A stretch of 7,181 nucleotides of DNA from Bacillota bacterium (lineage in GTDB: Bacteria > Bacillota > Clostridia > Peptostreptococcales > Anaerovoracaceae), in the NCBI GenBank assembly GCA_016282655.1, contig JAEELK010000112.1, positions 1 to 7,181 on the forward strand, written 5' to 3'. A program made the position numbers and the translations under genes. The notes below the pieces were generated by a model, which was not told the DNA's origin, searched no databases, and worked only from the letters and a program-made list of their open reading frames with translations. This document shows, piece after piece, positions 1 to 5,269 of this stretch (within the stretch, counting starts at the first letter, position 1; each line of letters opens with the position of its first letter).

Positions 1-785
1 AGGCCCACGCCGATGGCGCCGGCCACGACGCTCTTATCCAGCGCGTTGAGGCCGAGGGAAGGTCCGATGATGGAGGTCTCGACTTCCTTCAGCTCCACGG
101 GCAGCGCGCCGCCGCGGATGAGCATGGAGAGCTCTTTGGTCTGATCCGTGGTGAAGTTGCCAGTGATCTGCGCCCTGCCGCCGCTGATGATGGTGTTGAC
201 CTGCGGCGCGGAGATGACCTCTCCGTCCAGCACGATGTAGATGCAGCGGTCCACCTCGCCGGTGGTGTTGTTCTTGACAGCTCCGGTATAGGCCTTGCGC
301 GTGGCGTCTTCAAAGAGATCCGCGCCCTCGCTCGAGAACTCCAGGTCGACTGCCGGGAAGCCCTGCTGGTCGCTGCCCATGCTGGCGTTCTTGACGTCCG
401 CGCCGGTCAGGGCCACGGTGCCGTCGCCCAGGACGAACTGCAGCTGCGCGGTCTTTCCGATGCTGTCGATGGCCGCCTGCGCGTCCTCCGCGCCGGGCAG
501 CTCCACGCGGATCCGGTTCTCGCCTTCGATGGTGACGACGGGCTCCGAAAGGCCCATCTGGTTGACGCGGTCCTCGATGATGAGCTGCGTCTGCTCCATG
601 GTCTGATGGAGCTCGGAACCGGTGGCGTCCGTCTGCGCTTCCATCACGACGTATACACCGCCCTGGAAGTCCAGGCCGAGCTTCATCTGCTGGGAGAGCG
701 GCGGTATGGAACCGAGTCCGCAGAGGCTGATGACCGCGCCCAGGATGATGAGGATGGCCAGGATCCAGGCAAGATATTTTTTCAT
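1..785 (-). CDS. secD: Protein translocase subunit SecD, N-terminal part (runs off left edge)
   Basis: SecD works with SecF and YajC at the SecYEG channel and uses the proton motive force to pull exported proteins out of the membrane. Translating the minus strand from the ATG at 785 gives 261 residues with no stop. They show a lysine start and hydrophobic first membrane helix (about residues 4-27), the family motif LGLDFQGG (36-43) just after it, the periplasmic P1 head region, the IYIVLDGEVISAPQV stretch (182-196), LIRGGALPVEL (222-232) and the GPSLG motif (241-245) before the second helix. The C-terminal membrane half lies outside the window, so I cannot tell whether this is SecD alone or a SecDF fusion. 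A GAAGGGA ribosome binding site lies about 10 bases before the ATG. yajC lies upstream, but a terminator intervenes. The family call is secure from the motifs. Confidence 0.95.
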   Translation of the reverse strand, partial: MKKYLAWILAILIILGAVISLCGLGSIPPLSQQMKLGLDFQGGVYVVMEAQTDATGSELHQTMEQTQLIIEDRVNQMGLSEPVVTIEGENRIRVELPGAEDAQAAIDSIGKTAQLQFVLGDGTVALTGADVKNASMGSDQQGFPAVDLEFSSEGADLFEDATRKAYTGAVKNNTTGEVDRCIYIVLDGEVISAPQVNTIISGGRAQITGNFTTDQTKELSMLIRGGALPVELKEVETSIIGPSLGLNALDKSVVAGAIGVG

Positions 786-825
786 GATAATGAGTCCCTT
801 CTTTCGGTAAACAATACTATGTTAC

Positions 826-854
826 ATTTTACAACTTTTACGTTCCGGATACAA
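826..854 (-). promoter_or_regulatory. Predicted sigma-A promoter of secD
   Basis: On the minus strand, TTGTAT (849-854) and TAAAAT (826-831) are separated by exactly 17 bases. The -10 matches consensus at 5 of 6 positions, the -35 at only 3 of 6. It lies just after the yajC terminator, whose T-tract shares bases with the -35. The terminator implies that secD needs its own start signal, which supports the call. The weak -35 keeps confidence moderate. Confidence 0.42.
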
Positions 855-887
855 GAAAAAAGCCCGATTTCATGCGGAAATCGGGCT
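853..887 (-). terminator. Intrinsic terminator after yajC
   Basis: A perfect 11-base-pair stem is formed by AGCCCGATTTC (861-871) and GAAATCGGGCT (877-887) with a 5-base loop. On the minus strand it is followed by TTTTTCTTGT. It lies about 40 bases past the yajC stop and ahead of secD, so it should end or attenuate the yajC transcript before secD. Confidence 0.88.
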
Positions 888-928
888 GATCTGATGATAT
901 CGTTCGGCTTTGCGCGGGAGGCTTCTGC

Positions 929-1369
929 TTAATCCTCCACGACGGATACGCCTTCCGGCAGACCGTCGCTTCCGGCGGCAGCGTCTTTCGCGTCCGGCGC
1001 GCTCTCGCGGACGAGCTTTTTGGGCATCTTCTTGGCGGGCTGCTCCGGCTCGTCTTCTTCCAGGATGCGCTTTCTCTTGTCCTTGGCGGTCGGGATGCTG
1101 CCGTCCGCGTTGAGGACCTGCGAGATGCCCCACTTGGCATATTCCAGCTTGACGCGGTCCGGGCCGACCTCGAGGATCACTCTGTCGTCCTTCACTTTGT
1201 AGACGCGGCCGAAGATGCCGCTGATGGTCAGGACCTTGTCTCCCACCTTCAGCTTGGCGCGCATGGACTTCAGTTCGTCATCCTTCTTCTTCTGCGGGCG
1301 CAGAAGCACGAAGTACATGATGAGGATGACGCCGACGAGCATTATGATAGAGACCCACTGGTTTGCCAT
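929..1369 (-). CDS. yajC: Preprotein translocase accessory subunit YajC with long charged C-terminal tail
   Basis: YajC is the small single-span partner of SecDF at the Sec translocon. The 146-residue product has a short N-terminus, one membrane helix (about residues 6-23), the signature RPQKKK (24-29) directly after it, and the small cytoplasmic domain with KVGDKVLTISGIFGRV (41-56) and VILEVGPDRVKLEYAKWGI (64-82). I chose the ATG at 1369 because GGGAGGT lies 7-8 bases before it. An in-frame ATG 39 bases upstream would add residues before the helix and has no comparable ribosome binding site. From about residue 87 the protein continues into a charged, low-complexity tail, first Lys/Arg-rich and then acidic, making it longer than the roughly 85-110 residues usual for the family. 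It has its own promoter at 1417-1444 and a terminator downstream. Identification is firm; the role of the tail is unknown. Confidence 0.94.
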   Translation of the reverse strand: MANQWVSIIMLVGVILIMYFVLLRPQKKKDDELKSMRAKLKVGDKVLTISGIFGRVYKVKDDRVILEVGPDRVKLEYAKWGISQVLNADGSIPTAKDKRKRILEEDEPEQPAKKMPKKLVRESAPDAKDAAAGSDGLPEGVSVVED

Positions 1370-1393
1370 ATGAATACCTCCCAAAATACGTTG

Positions 1394-1408
1394 GTGCAGA
1401 AGCTGCAC
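1394..1408 (-). other. Hairpin at the predicted 5' end of yajC mRNA
   Basis: GTGCAG and CTGCAC form a 6-base-pair stem with a 3-base loop. It begins 8 bases downstream of the TATAAT box, so it would form at about +1 or +2 of the transcript, and it ends before the ribosome binding site at 1378-1384. A 5'-terminal stem of this kind can protect mRNA from 5' decay enzymes; that role is inferred. Confidence 0.5.
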
Positions 1409-1416
1409 ACAAATCT

Positions 1417-1444
1417 ATTATAAAGATTTTCTATAAAAAAGCAA
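1417..1444 (-). promoter_or_regulatory. Predicted sigma-A promoter of yajC
   Basis: The minus strand carries a perfect TATAAT (1417-1422) with TTGCTT (1439-1444) 16 bases upstream. The region is AT-rich against a GC-rich background and lies 48 bases before the yajC start codon. The -35 is only half-consensus, but the perfect -10 makes this one of the more convincing promoters in the window. Confidence 0.65.
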
Positions 1445-1461
1445 CCAACAATTTCCGGCGC
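1435..1461 (-). terminator. Possible weak terminator after azlD
   Basis: Two bases past the azlD stop, an imperfect stem (GC, then CCGG pairing with TTGG through two G-U pairs, closed by GC) is followed by six Ts on the minus strand. The stem is short and has an internal loop, so some azlCD transcripts may read through into yajC. The T-run overlaps the -35 region of the yajC promoter. Confidence 0.28.
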
Positions 1462-1462
1462 G

Positions 1463-1780
1463 TCAGACCAGGGCGAGGAGCACGTGGATGCTCACCGCCG
1501 CGGCGCAGGCGCCGAGCGCGATGATCACGATGTTGCAGCGCTTCAGGGTCAGGAGCACCGCCGCAAGGAATCCGCCCGTCGCGGTATAGGGATCCCCCGT
1601 GCAGTAGAAGATGCCCGGGATGCTCATGGCGCTGAGGATCGCGTACGGCATGTAGTACGTGACCGAGCGGAAGAAACGGGAACGGATCTTGTGCCGGAAG
1701 AGGACGAAGGGGATCATCCGCACCAGATAGGTGGTGAGGGACATGATGCCCATCAGGATCAGGAGCTCGCTCTGTTTCAT
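1463..1780 (-). CDS. azlD: AzlD family small subunit of branched-chain amino acid exporter
   Basis: AzlD is the small membrane subunit that pairs with AzlC in LIV-E class exporters of branched-chain amino acids and analogues. The 105-residue product has the usual family length and about four hydrophobic segments. It shows the typical N-terminal pattern of a short polar start, helix 1 (about 6-28) containing TTYLVRMIPF, a basic patch HKIRSRFFRSV (30-40), then YYMPYAILSAMSIPGIF (42-58), where family members also carry a conserved proline and alanine run. Its ATG overlaps the azlC stop in the sequence ATGA (1777-1780), so the two are translationally coupled. The open frame extends further upstream, but only through the azlC coding region in another frame. 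Substrate preference cannot be read from sequence. Confidence 0.88.
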   Translation of the reverse strand: MKQSELLILMGIMSLTTYLVRMIPFVLFRHKIRSRFFRSVTYYMPYAILSAMSIPGIFYCTGDPYTATGGFLAAVLLTLKRCNIVIIALGACAAAVSIHVLLALV

Positions 1781-2511
1781 CGCTCCCCCTCCTCTTCCGC
1801 CTCGTCCGCCGGGAGAAGCAGCGCGCAGACGCAGGAGGCGATCAGCGCGCAGATGATGATGGAAAAGCCGGAGGAGATGGAGGAAAAGAGCGGCACGTAG
1901 CGGATGACGCAGCTGATGATCACAGCGAGCAGCGCGCAGAGCCGCACGCCCTTCCGCTCCTGCGCCACCGGCAGGACCAGGCAGATGAACATGGCGTAGA
2001 TGGCGATGCCGAAGAGATTGCTGATGGACACGGGCATCCAGGAGGCCACCAGCGCGCCGATGCTCGTCCCGAAGGTCCAGCCCAGCAGCGGCAGCGTCGC
2101 GAGCCCCAGGAAATAGCGTGTTCCGATGAAGTGCTGCTTGGCGGCCGCGATGCAGAAGATCTCGTCCGTGATGAAATAGGACAGGAGAAAACGCTTTCCG
2201 GTGCTGAAGGAATCGTCCAGCCGCTGGGAGAGCGTGATGCCCATGAGAGAATAGCGCAGGTTGATGACGAGCTGCGTCAGGAACATCTCCATGGCGGAGA
2301 CCGCGAAGACGCTCACGTCCTTCAGGATCTCCACGCCCGCGACCTGCCCCGCCGAGGTCAGATTCGTCAGCGAGATCAGGATGGTGTGGAGCACCGGGAT
2401 CCCGTAGTTCACCGCGGCGATGCCGAAGCTCATGGACACGAAAAGATAGCCCAGGGCGATGGGCAGTCCGTCGTTGAGGCCTTCTCTGTAGGTATAGGGG
2501 CTCTTTTGCAT
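1777..2511 (-). CDS. azlC: AzlC family large subunit of branched-chain amino acid exporter
   Basis: AzlC is the large integral membrane subunit of the AzlCD exporter, which moves branched-chain amino acids or toxic analogues out of the cell. The 244-residue protein is of normal family length and highly hydrophobic. Family features seen are the N-terminal GLNDGLPIALGYLFVSMSFG (residues 11-30), LTNLTSAGQVAGVEIL (48-63), the conserved INLRYSLMGITL segment (83-94) and FITDEIFCIA (113-122), followed by several more membrane spans and a short acidic tail (EAEEEGE). The ATG at 2511 is preceded by AGGAAAG about 9 bases upstream. It has a predicted promoter at 2562-2590 and overlaps azlD by 4 bases. 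No Lrp-type regulator gene or T-box leader is visible beside it. Confidence 0.9.
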   Translation of the reverse strand: MQKSPYTYREGLNDGLPIALGYLFVSMSFGIAAVNYGIPVLHTILISLTNLTSAGQVAGVEILKDVSVFAVSAMEMFLTQLVINLRYSLMGITLSQRLDDSFSTGKRFLLSYFITDEIFCIAAAKQHFIGTRYFLGLATLPLLGWTFGTSIGALVASWMPVSISNLFGIAIYAMFICLVLPVAQERKGVRLCALLAVIISCVIRYVPLFSSISSGFSIIICALIASCVCALLLPADEAEEEGER

Positions 2512-2537
2512 CTCGGCTTCTTTCCTGTTTTTCCTTT

Positions 2538-2554
2538 GCGCCGCGGGACGGCGC
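2538..2554 (-). other. GC hairpin at the predicted 5' end of azlC mRNA
   Basis: GCGCCG (2538-2543) and CGGCGC (2549-2554) form a perfect 6-base-pair stem with a 5-base loop, starting 7 bases downstream of the azlC -10 box. Read on the plus strand the stem is followed by TTTTCTTATTTT and would look like a terminator, but no plus-strand gene ends here. The 5'-leader reading on the minus strand therefore fits better. Confidence 0.5.
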
Positions 2555-2561
2555 TTTTCTT

Positions 2562-2590
2562 ATTTTATGAGAGCTTCGCCGGACTTGCAA
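2562..2590 (-). promoter_or_regulatory. Predicted sigma-A promoter of azlCD
   Basis: The minus strand carries TTGCAA (2585-2590; 4 of 6 matches) and TAAAAT (2562-2567; 5 of 6) with a 17-base spacer. The predicted start is near 2555, about 44 bases before the azlC ATG. The -35 lies within the 8-base palindrome CTTGCAAG (2584-2591), a possible but unproven protein-binding site. Confidence 0.65.
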
Positions 2591-2601
2591 GCAGTTTCCT
2601 C

Positions 2602-2630
2602 TTGCGCCCTTCTCTTTCGTTGGATAAAAT
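2602..2630 (+). promoter_or_regulatory. Predicted sigma-A promoter of lipoprotein-udp operon
   Basis: TTGCGC (2602-2607) and TAAAAT (2625-2630) are separated by 17 bases on the plus strand. The -35 has 3 of 6 matches and the -10 has 5 of 6. Its -35 is 11 bases from the -35 of the divergent azlC promoter, so the two polymerase footprints would overlap. Confidence 0.52.
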
Positions 2631-2667
2631 ATTAGTACAGCATGATCTGCTGTTTTTTCTCATCCAA
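2620..2667. repeat. Imperfect inverted repeat over the lipoprotein promoter start region
   Basis: TTGGAT (2620-2625) and ATCCAA (2662-2667) are matching outer arms around the inner arms ACAGCA (2637-2642) and TGCTGT (2648-2653). A-rich sequence on the left faces T-rich sequence on the right. The left outer arm ends at the first base of the -10 box. It could be a leader structure or an operator; sequence alone does not decide. Confidence 0.4.
2637..2658 (+). other. Leader hairpin with T-run at the 5' end of the lipoprotein transcript
   Basis: ACAGCA and TGCTGT form a 6-base-pair stem with loop TGATC, starting 6 bases after the -10 box and followed by six Ts (2653-2658). The start position matches the expected +1. 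The T-run gives it the shape of a very early terminator, but the stem is short with three GC pairs, so it is more likely a 5' stabilising or regulatory hairpin. Confidence 0.45.
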
Positions 2668-2705
2668 GGTTTACAAGATCTGACTGAACGAAAAGGAGAA
2701 ATCTC

Positions 2706-3356
2706 ATGAATCTGAAAAAAGTGTTTGCTTTCCTCCTCTGTCTTTGCATGATCTTTGCGCTGAGCGCCTGCGGCGGTTCTTCCTCCGGCAGCGCCTCTTC
2801 CGGCGGATCGAGCGAGCCCGAGCCCCCGGCGGAGCCCGCCGTCGAGCTCACGGACCCGCAGTACTATTTCGGCGGCGACTGGTACGGCTGGTGGGGCCTC
2901 ACCGACGCGACCGGCAACGCCGAAGACCTGGAAGGCGCCTGGTACGACTGCCTCGCCAAGGTCGAGGTCGACGAATCCTCCGCAACGGAAGAGGGCGTCA
3001 ACGCCCGCATCCTCATCGCGGACGAGGTGAACGGCTTCGACGATCCCCTCGCCGACATCGACATCTTCATCGATCCGGACGGCTATGCCGTCGGCAAGGA
3101 CGGTTTCTTCTTCTTTGACGACGCGCCGCTGGACGTCGAATTCGTCATCGACGACGTCTTCAATTACATCGCCGTGCGCGGCGCATACGTTTCTGACGAC
3201 GCCACCTTCAACTACACGATGCTGCTCGGCTACTGGGGCCACGACTGGTCCGATATGGAAGAGGGCATGCGCCCCTACTTCTTCGATGACTGGTATCTGC
3301 CGCTCATCGAGAGCGACGCCGACATGCCGGACGAGCTCCCCGCAAACGCAAACTAA
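2706..3356 (+). CDS. Highly acidic cell-surface lipoprotein, function unknown
   Basis: The 216-residue product has a classic lipoprotein signal: MNLKK start, hydrophobic core (6-19) and lipobox LSAC with the lipidated cysteine at 22. A Gly/Ser/Pro/Glu linker (23-47) follows, then a globular domain. By count, the mature part carries 44 Asp/Glu against 5 Lys/Arg. The domain opens with YYFGGDWYGWW (53-63) and recurs in aromatic pairs at AWYDC (78-82), YWGHDW (176-181) and DDWYLP (194-199), suggesting a beta-rich surface fold. Acidic clusters such as FDDPLADIDIFIDPDG (111-126) resemble divalent-metal ligands but match no motif I can name with confidence. The ATG is set by AAGGAG at 2693-2698. The product probably sits on the outer face of the membrane. 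It is followed 28 bases later by udp. I do not recognise a named family. Confidence 0.88.
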   Translation: MNLKKVFAFLLCLCMIFALSACGGSSSGSASSGGSSEPEPPAEPAVELTDPQYYFGGDWYGWWGLTDATGNAEDLEGAWYDCLAKVEVDESSATEEGVNARILIADEVNGFDDPLADIDIFIDPDGYAVGKDGFFFFDDAPLDVEFVIDDVFNYIAVRGAYVSDDATFNYTMLLGYWGHDWSDMEEGMRPYFFDDWYLPLIESDADMPDELPANAN

Positions 3357-3384
3357 GAAATGACAACGAGAAACAGGTGATCTC

Positions 3385-4209
3385 ATGCAGCCGCTCGAAA
3401 AACAATTCCACATCCGCTGCGGCGCCGGCGACGTCGCCCGCTACTGCATCCTCTGCGGAGATCCCGGCCGCGTCCCTGCCATCGCCGCGCTTTTGGACAA
3501 CGCGGAGCAGAAGGCGCAGAACCGCGAGTACAACGTCTATACCGGCACGCTGCTCTCCGAGCCCGTCACGGTCTGCTCCACCGGCATCGGCGGCCCTTCC
3601 GCCGCCATCGCCATGGAAGAACTGCACAACCTCGGCGCGGACACCTTCATCCGCACCGGCACCTGCGGCGGCATCGCCCTGCCCGTGCAGTCCGGAGACA
3701 TCGTCGTGGCCACCGGCGCCATCCGCTACGAGCATACCTCGCAGGAATACGCGCCGCTGGAATTCCCGGCCGTCTCGGACTTCGGCATCGCGCTCGCGCT
3801 GAAGGAAGCCTCGGAAGAGCTCGGGCTCCGCACCCACCTCGGCGTCGTGCAGAACAAGGACTCTTTCTACGGGCAGCATTCTCCCGCCAAGAGCCCTGTC
3901 TCCTACGAGCTGCTCGCGAAATGGGAGTCCTGGAAGCGCCTCGGCGTGCTCGCTTCCGAGATGGAATCCGCCGCCCTCTTCGTGGTGGCCGCCGCCCTCG
4001 GATGCCGCTGCGGCTCCTGCTTCCACGTCATCTGGAACCAGGAGCGCGAAGCCGCCGGTCTGGACCAGAAGATGAGCGAAGACACCAGCGGCGCCGTGCG
4101 CGTGGCGGTGGAAGCCATGAAGCGCGTCATCGAAGCCGACCGCGCGAAATGGACCAGCCTGCCCAGGCAGGAGCATCTGGAACGTCTGGAAGGCGGCAGC
4201 GACCGCTGA
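3385..4209 (+). CDS. udp: Uridine phosphorylase (nucleoside phosphorylase I family)
   Basis: The enzyme splits uridine with phosphate into uracil and ribose-1-phosphate in pyrimidine salvage (EC 2.4.2.3); it is cytosolic. The 274-residue protein shows the NP-I phosphate loop CGDPGRV (24-30), [17 protein letters not shown] (64-80), FIRTGTCGG (88-96; Arg90 and Thr93 fit the phosphate/ribose site), [11 protein letters not shown] (104-114), KDSFYGQH (158-165) and ASEMESAAL (190-198; the E-M-E triad binds ribose). These fit Udp better than purine nucleoside phosphorylase. Compared with E. coli Udp, the base-recognition loop after Phe-Tyr reads GQHSPAK, not PGQERYD: the glutamine is kept but the arginine is absent. 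I recall a similar loop in clostridial homologues. The ATG at 3385 has AGGTGA a few bases upstream. It is probably co-transcribed with the lipoprotein and ends before a strong terminator. Confidence 0.9.
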   Translation: MQPLEKQFHIRCGAGDVARYCILCGDPGRVPAIAALLDNAEQKAQNREYNVYTGTLLSEPVTVCSTGIGGPSAAIAMEELHNLGADTFIRTGTCGGIALPVQSGDIVVATGAIRYEHTSQEYAPLEFPAVSDFGIALALKEASEELGLRTHLGVVQNKDSFYGQHSPAKSPVSYELLAKWESWKRLGVLASEMESAALFVVAAALGCRCGSCFHVIWNQEREAAGLDQKMSEDTSGAVRVAVEAMKRVIEADRAKWTSLPRQEHLERLEGGSDR

Positions 4210-4263
4210 GCGGCGTCTCCGCCTGAGCAAATCGCTCCCCTTCATTCCCTGAAACACAAACAG

Positions 4264-4299
4264 AACGGCGCGGCCGCAGATCAGCGGCCGCGCCGTTTT
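4264..4299. terminator. Long GC intrinsic terminator between convergent udp and hydrolase genes
   Basis: A perfect 14-base-pair stem is formed by 4264-4277 and 4284-4297 with a 6-base loop. On the plus strand TTTTATCTTCTTTC follows, ending the udp transcript. On the minus strand CTGTTTGTGTTTC follows, so it may also stop the hydrolase transcript, whose stop codon is about 30 bases away. Each arm contains the self-complementary octamer GCGGCCGC. Confidence 0.9.
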
Positions 4300-4329
4300 A
4301 TCTTCTTTCAAAGACGCCGCGCTTCGCGA

Positions 4330-5229
4330 TCAGGCGCGCGCCGTCCTGCGCAGGAAGTCCTCGGACGAGAGGATCACCGCTCCGACGTTCGCCATGTCGC
4401 GCAGGTTGCTCTCCTGGATCTCCGGCGTTTTGGAGGAAGTGCAGTCGCTGATGACCGTCACGTCGTAATCCAGGCAGATGCCGTCGTAGCAGGTGCTGCG
4501 GACGCAGTTCGGCGTCGTGGTGCCGATGAGGATGATCTTCGCGATGCCGAGGCGGCGCAGGACCATGTCCAGCTCCGTCGCGAAGAAGGCCGAATAGCGC
4601 GGCTTGATGATGTGATGATCCTCCGGGCTGTCCCCGAAGCACTCCGGCATGCGATCGTCGATCTCAGGCGCGCAGCCGGGAGAGAGCGGCTTGCCCCCCT
4701 CTGCCCAGACCTTGTATCTGGTGTGCTCGATGTTGCTGCCGTCCGCGTGGTAAACGCGCGTCACGAAGAAGACCGGGATGGCCCGCGCCCTGCAGCGGTC
4801 GATCACCTTCGCGCAGGCGGGCACCGTGGCCGGCGCGCCGTCGATGAAGAGCGGCGAGGCGGGATCGATGAAGCCGTTCTGCATGTCGATCACGAGCAGC
4901 GCCGCGTCGTCGTAGCTCTCCTCCTTCAGCCAGTCCAGCAGGCGGTCCGCCTCCTCCAGCGCGTCGAAGGCCGCGTCCTCGCTGAGCACGCCGCGCTTCA
5001 GATCCGCGGGGAGCGTTCCCTGCTCGTCCGCGTCCAGATCCGCGCGCCAGTCGGCGCTGCCGTAGTAATCGTCCAGGTCGCAGGCGAGCGCGCTGACCTT
5101 GCACGCCTGCTCCACCGCCTCCGCGGAGGAACCGGCGCCGTCCTCCAGCAGCGCTTCCAGCTCACGCTCCGCGCGCGAGAGCTCATCCAGGATCCCCTCA
5201 TAGTACGCGATCCGTTCGTTCTGTGTCAT
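4330..5229 (-). CDS. Two-domain protein: DUF4298-like domain fused to isochorismatase-family cysteine hydrolase
   Basis: Residues 1-104 resemble DUF4298: a helical start (MTQNERIAYYEGILDELSRA, 1-20), the pattern DDYYGSADWRADLDADEQG (53-71), then LPADLKRGVLSEDAAFDAL (73-91). This family has no known function. Residues 108-299 are an isochorismatase-like hydrolase with the family's Asp-Lys-Cys triad: Asp115 in LLVIDMQNGF, Lys209 in HHIIKPRYSAF and Cys242 in GTTTPNCVRSTCYDG. The TTTPN turn before the cysteine fits the usual cis-peptide. Relatives include nicotinamidase, N-carbamoylsarcosine amidase and isochorismatase; the substrate here cannot be decided. The ATG at 5229 is preceded by AAAGGAG about 7 bases upstream. 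The frame is continuous across the domain junction with no usable second start. The gene lies 40 bases after the permease stop, suggesting one transcript. The hydrolase call is firm; the DUF4298 call is by pattern memory. Confidence 0.88.
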   Translation of the reverse strand: MTQNERIAYYEGILDELSRAERELEALLEDGAGSSAEAVEQACKVSALACDLDDYYGSADWRADLDADEQGTLPADLKRGVLSEDAAFDALEEADRLLDWLKEESYDDAALLVIDMQNGFIDPASPLFIDGAPATVPACAKVIDRCRARAIPVFFVTRVYHADGSNIEHTRYKVWAEGGKPLSPGCAPEIDDRMPECFGDSPEDHHIIKPRYSAFFATELDMVLRRLGIAKIILIGTTTPNCVRSTCYDGICLDYDVTVISDCTSSKTPEIQESNLRDMANVGAVILSSEDFLRRTARA

Positions 5230-5269
5230 GGTCTTCTCCTTTCATTCAACTTCTGAGAGATTCTGCATT

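Noticed and set aside
2538..2566. Plus-strand intrinsic terminator (stem GCGCCG/CGGCGC with T-run)
   Set aside because: No plus-strand gene lies upstream of it. It fits better as the 5' hairpin of azlC mRNA, with the T-rich stretch being the azlC promoter -10 read on the other strand.
1463..2590. A 375-residue reading of the azlD frame starting upstream of azlC
   Set aside because: Only the last 105 residues look like a protein (AzlD). The earlier part is the His/Arg-rich off-frame reading of azlC.
2512..2705. T-box or other amino-acid riboswitch in the azlC leader
   Set aside because: I looked for the T-box AGGGTGGNACCGCG element on the minus strand and found none. The predicted leader of about 44 bases is too short.
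3085..3363. A Ser/Thr-rich 92-residue plus-strand frame within the lipoprotein gene
   Set aside because: It is out of frame with the lipoprotein and has no ribosome binding site; its composition is that of a shifted reading of GC-rich codons.
2565..3413. A 282-residue open frame on the minus strand opposite the lipoprotein
   Set aside because: It overlaps the whole lipoprotein gene, which has a signal peptide, lipobox and good ribosome binding site. The antisense product is a Val/Gly/Arg-rich composition typical of a reverse frame in GC-rich DNA.
3304..4311. A 335-residue open frame on the minus strand opposite udp
   Set aside because: It is the reverse-frame shadow of a clearly recognisable uridine phosphorylase, is low in complexity (Ala/Gly/Asp/Arg) and begins inside the terminator region.
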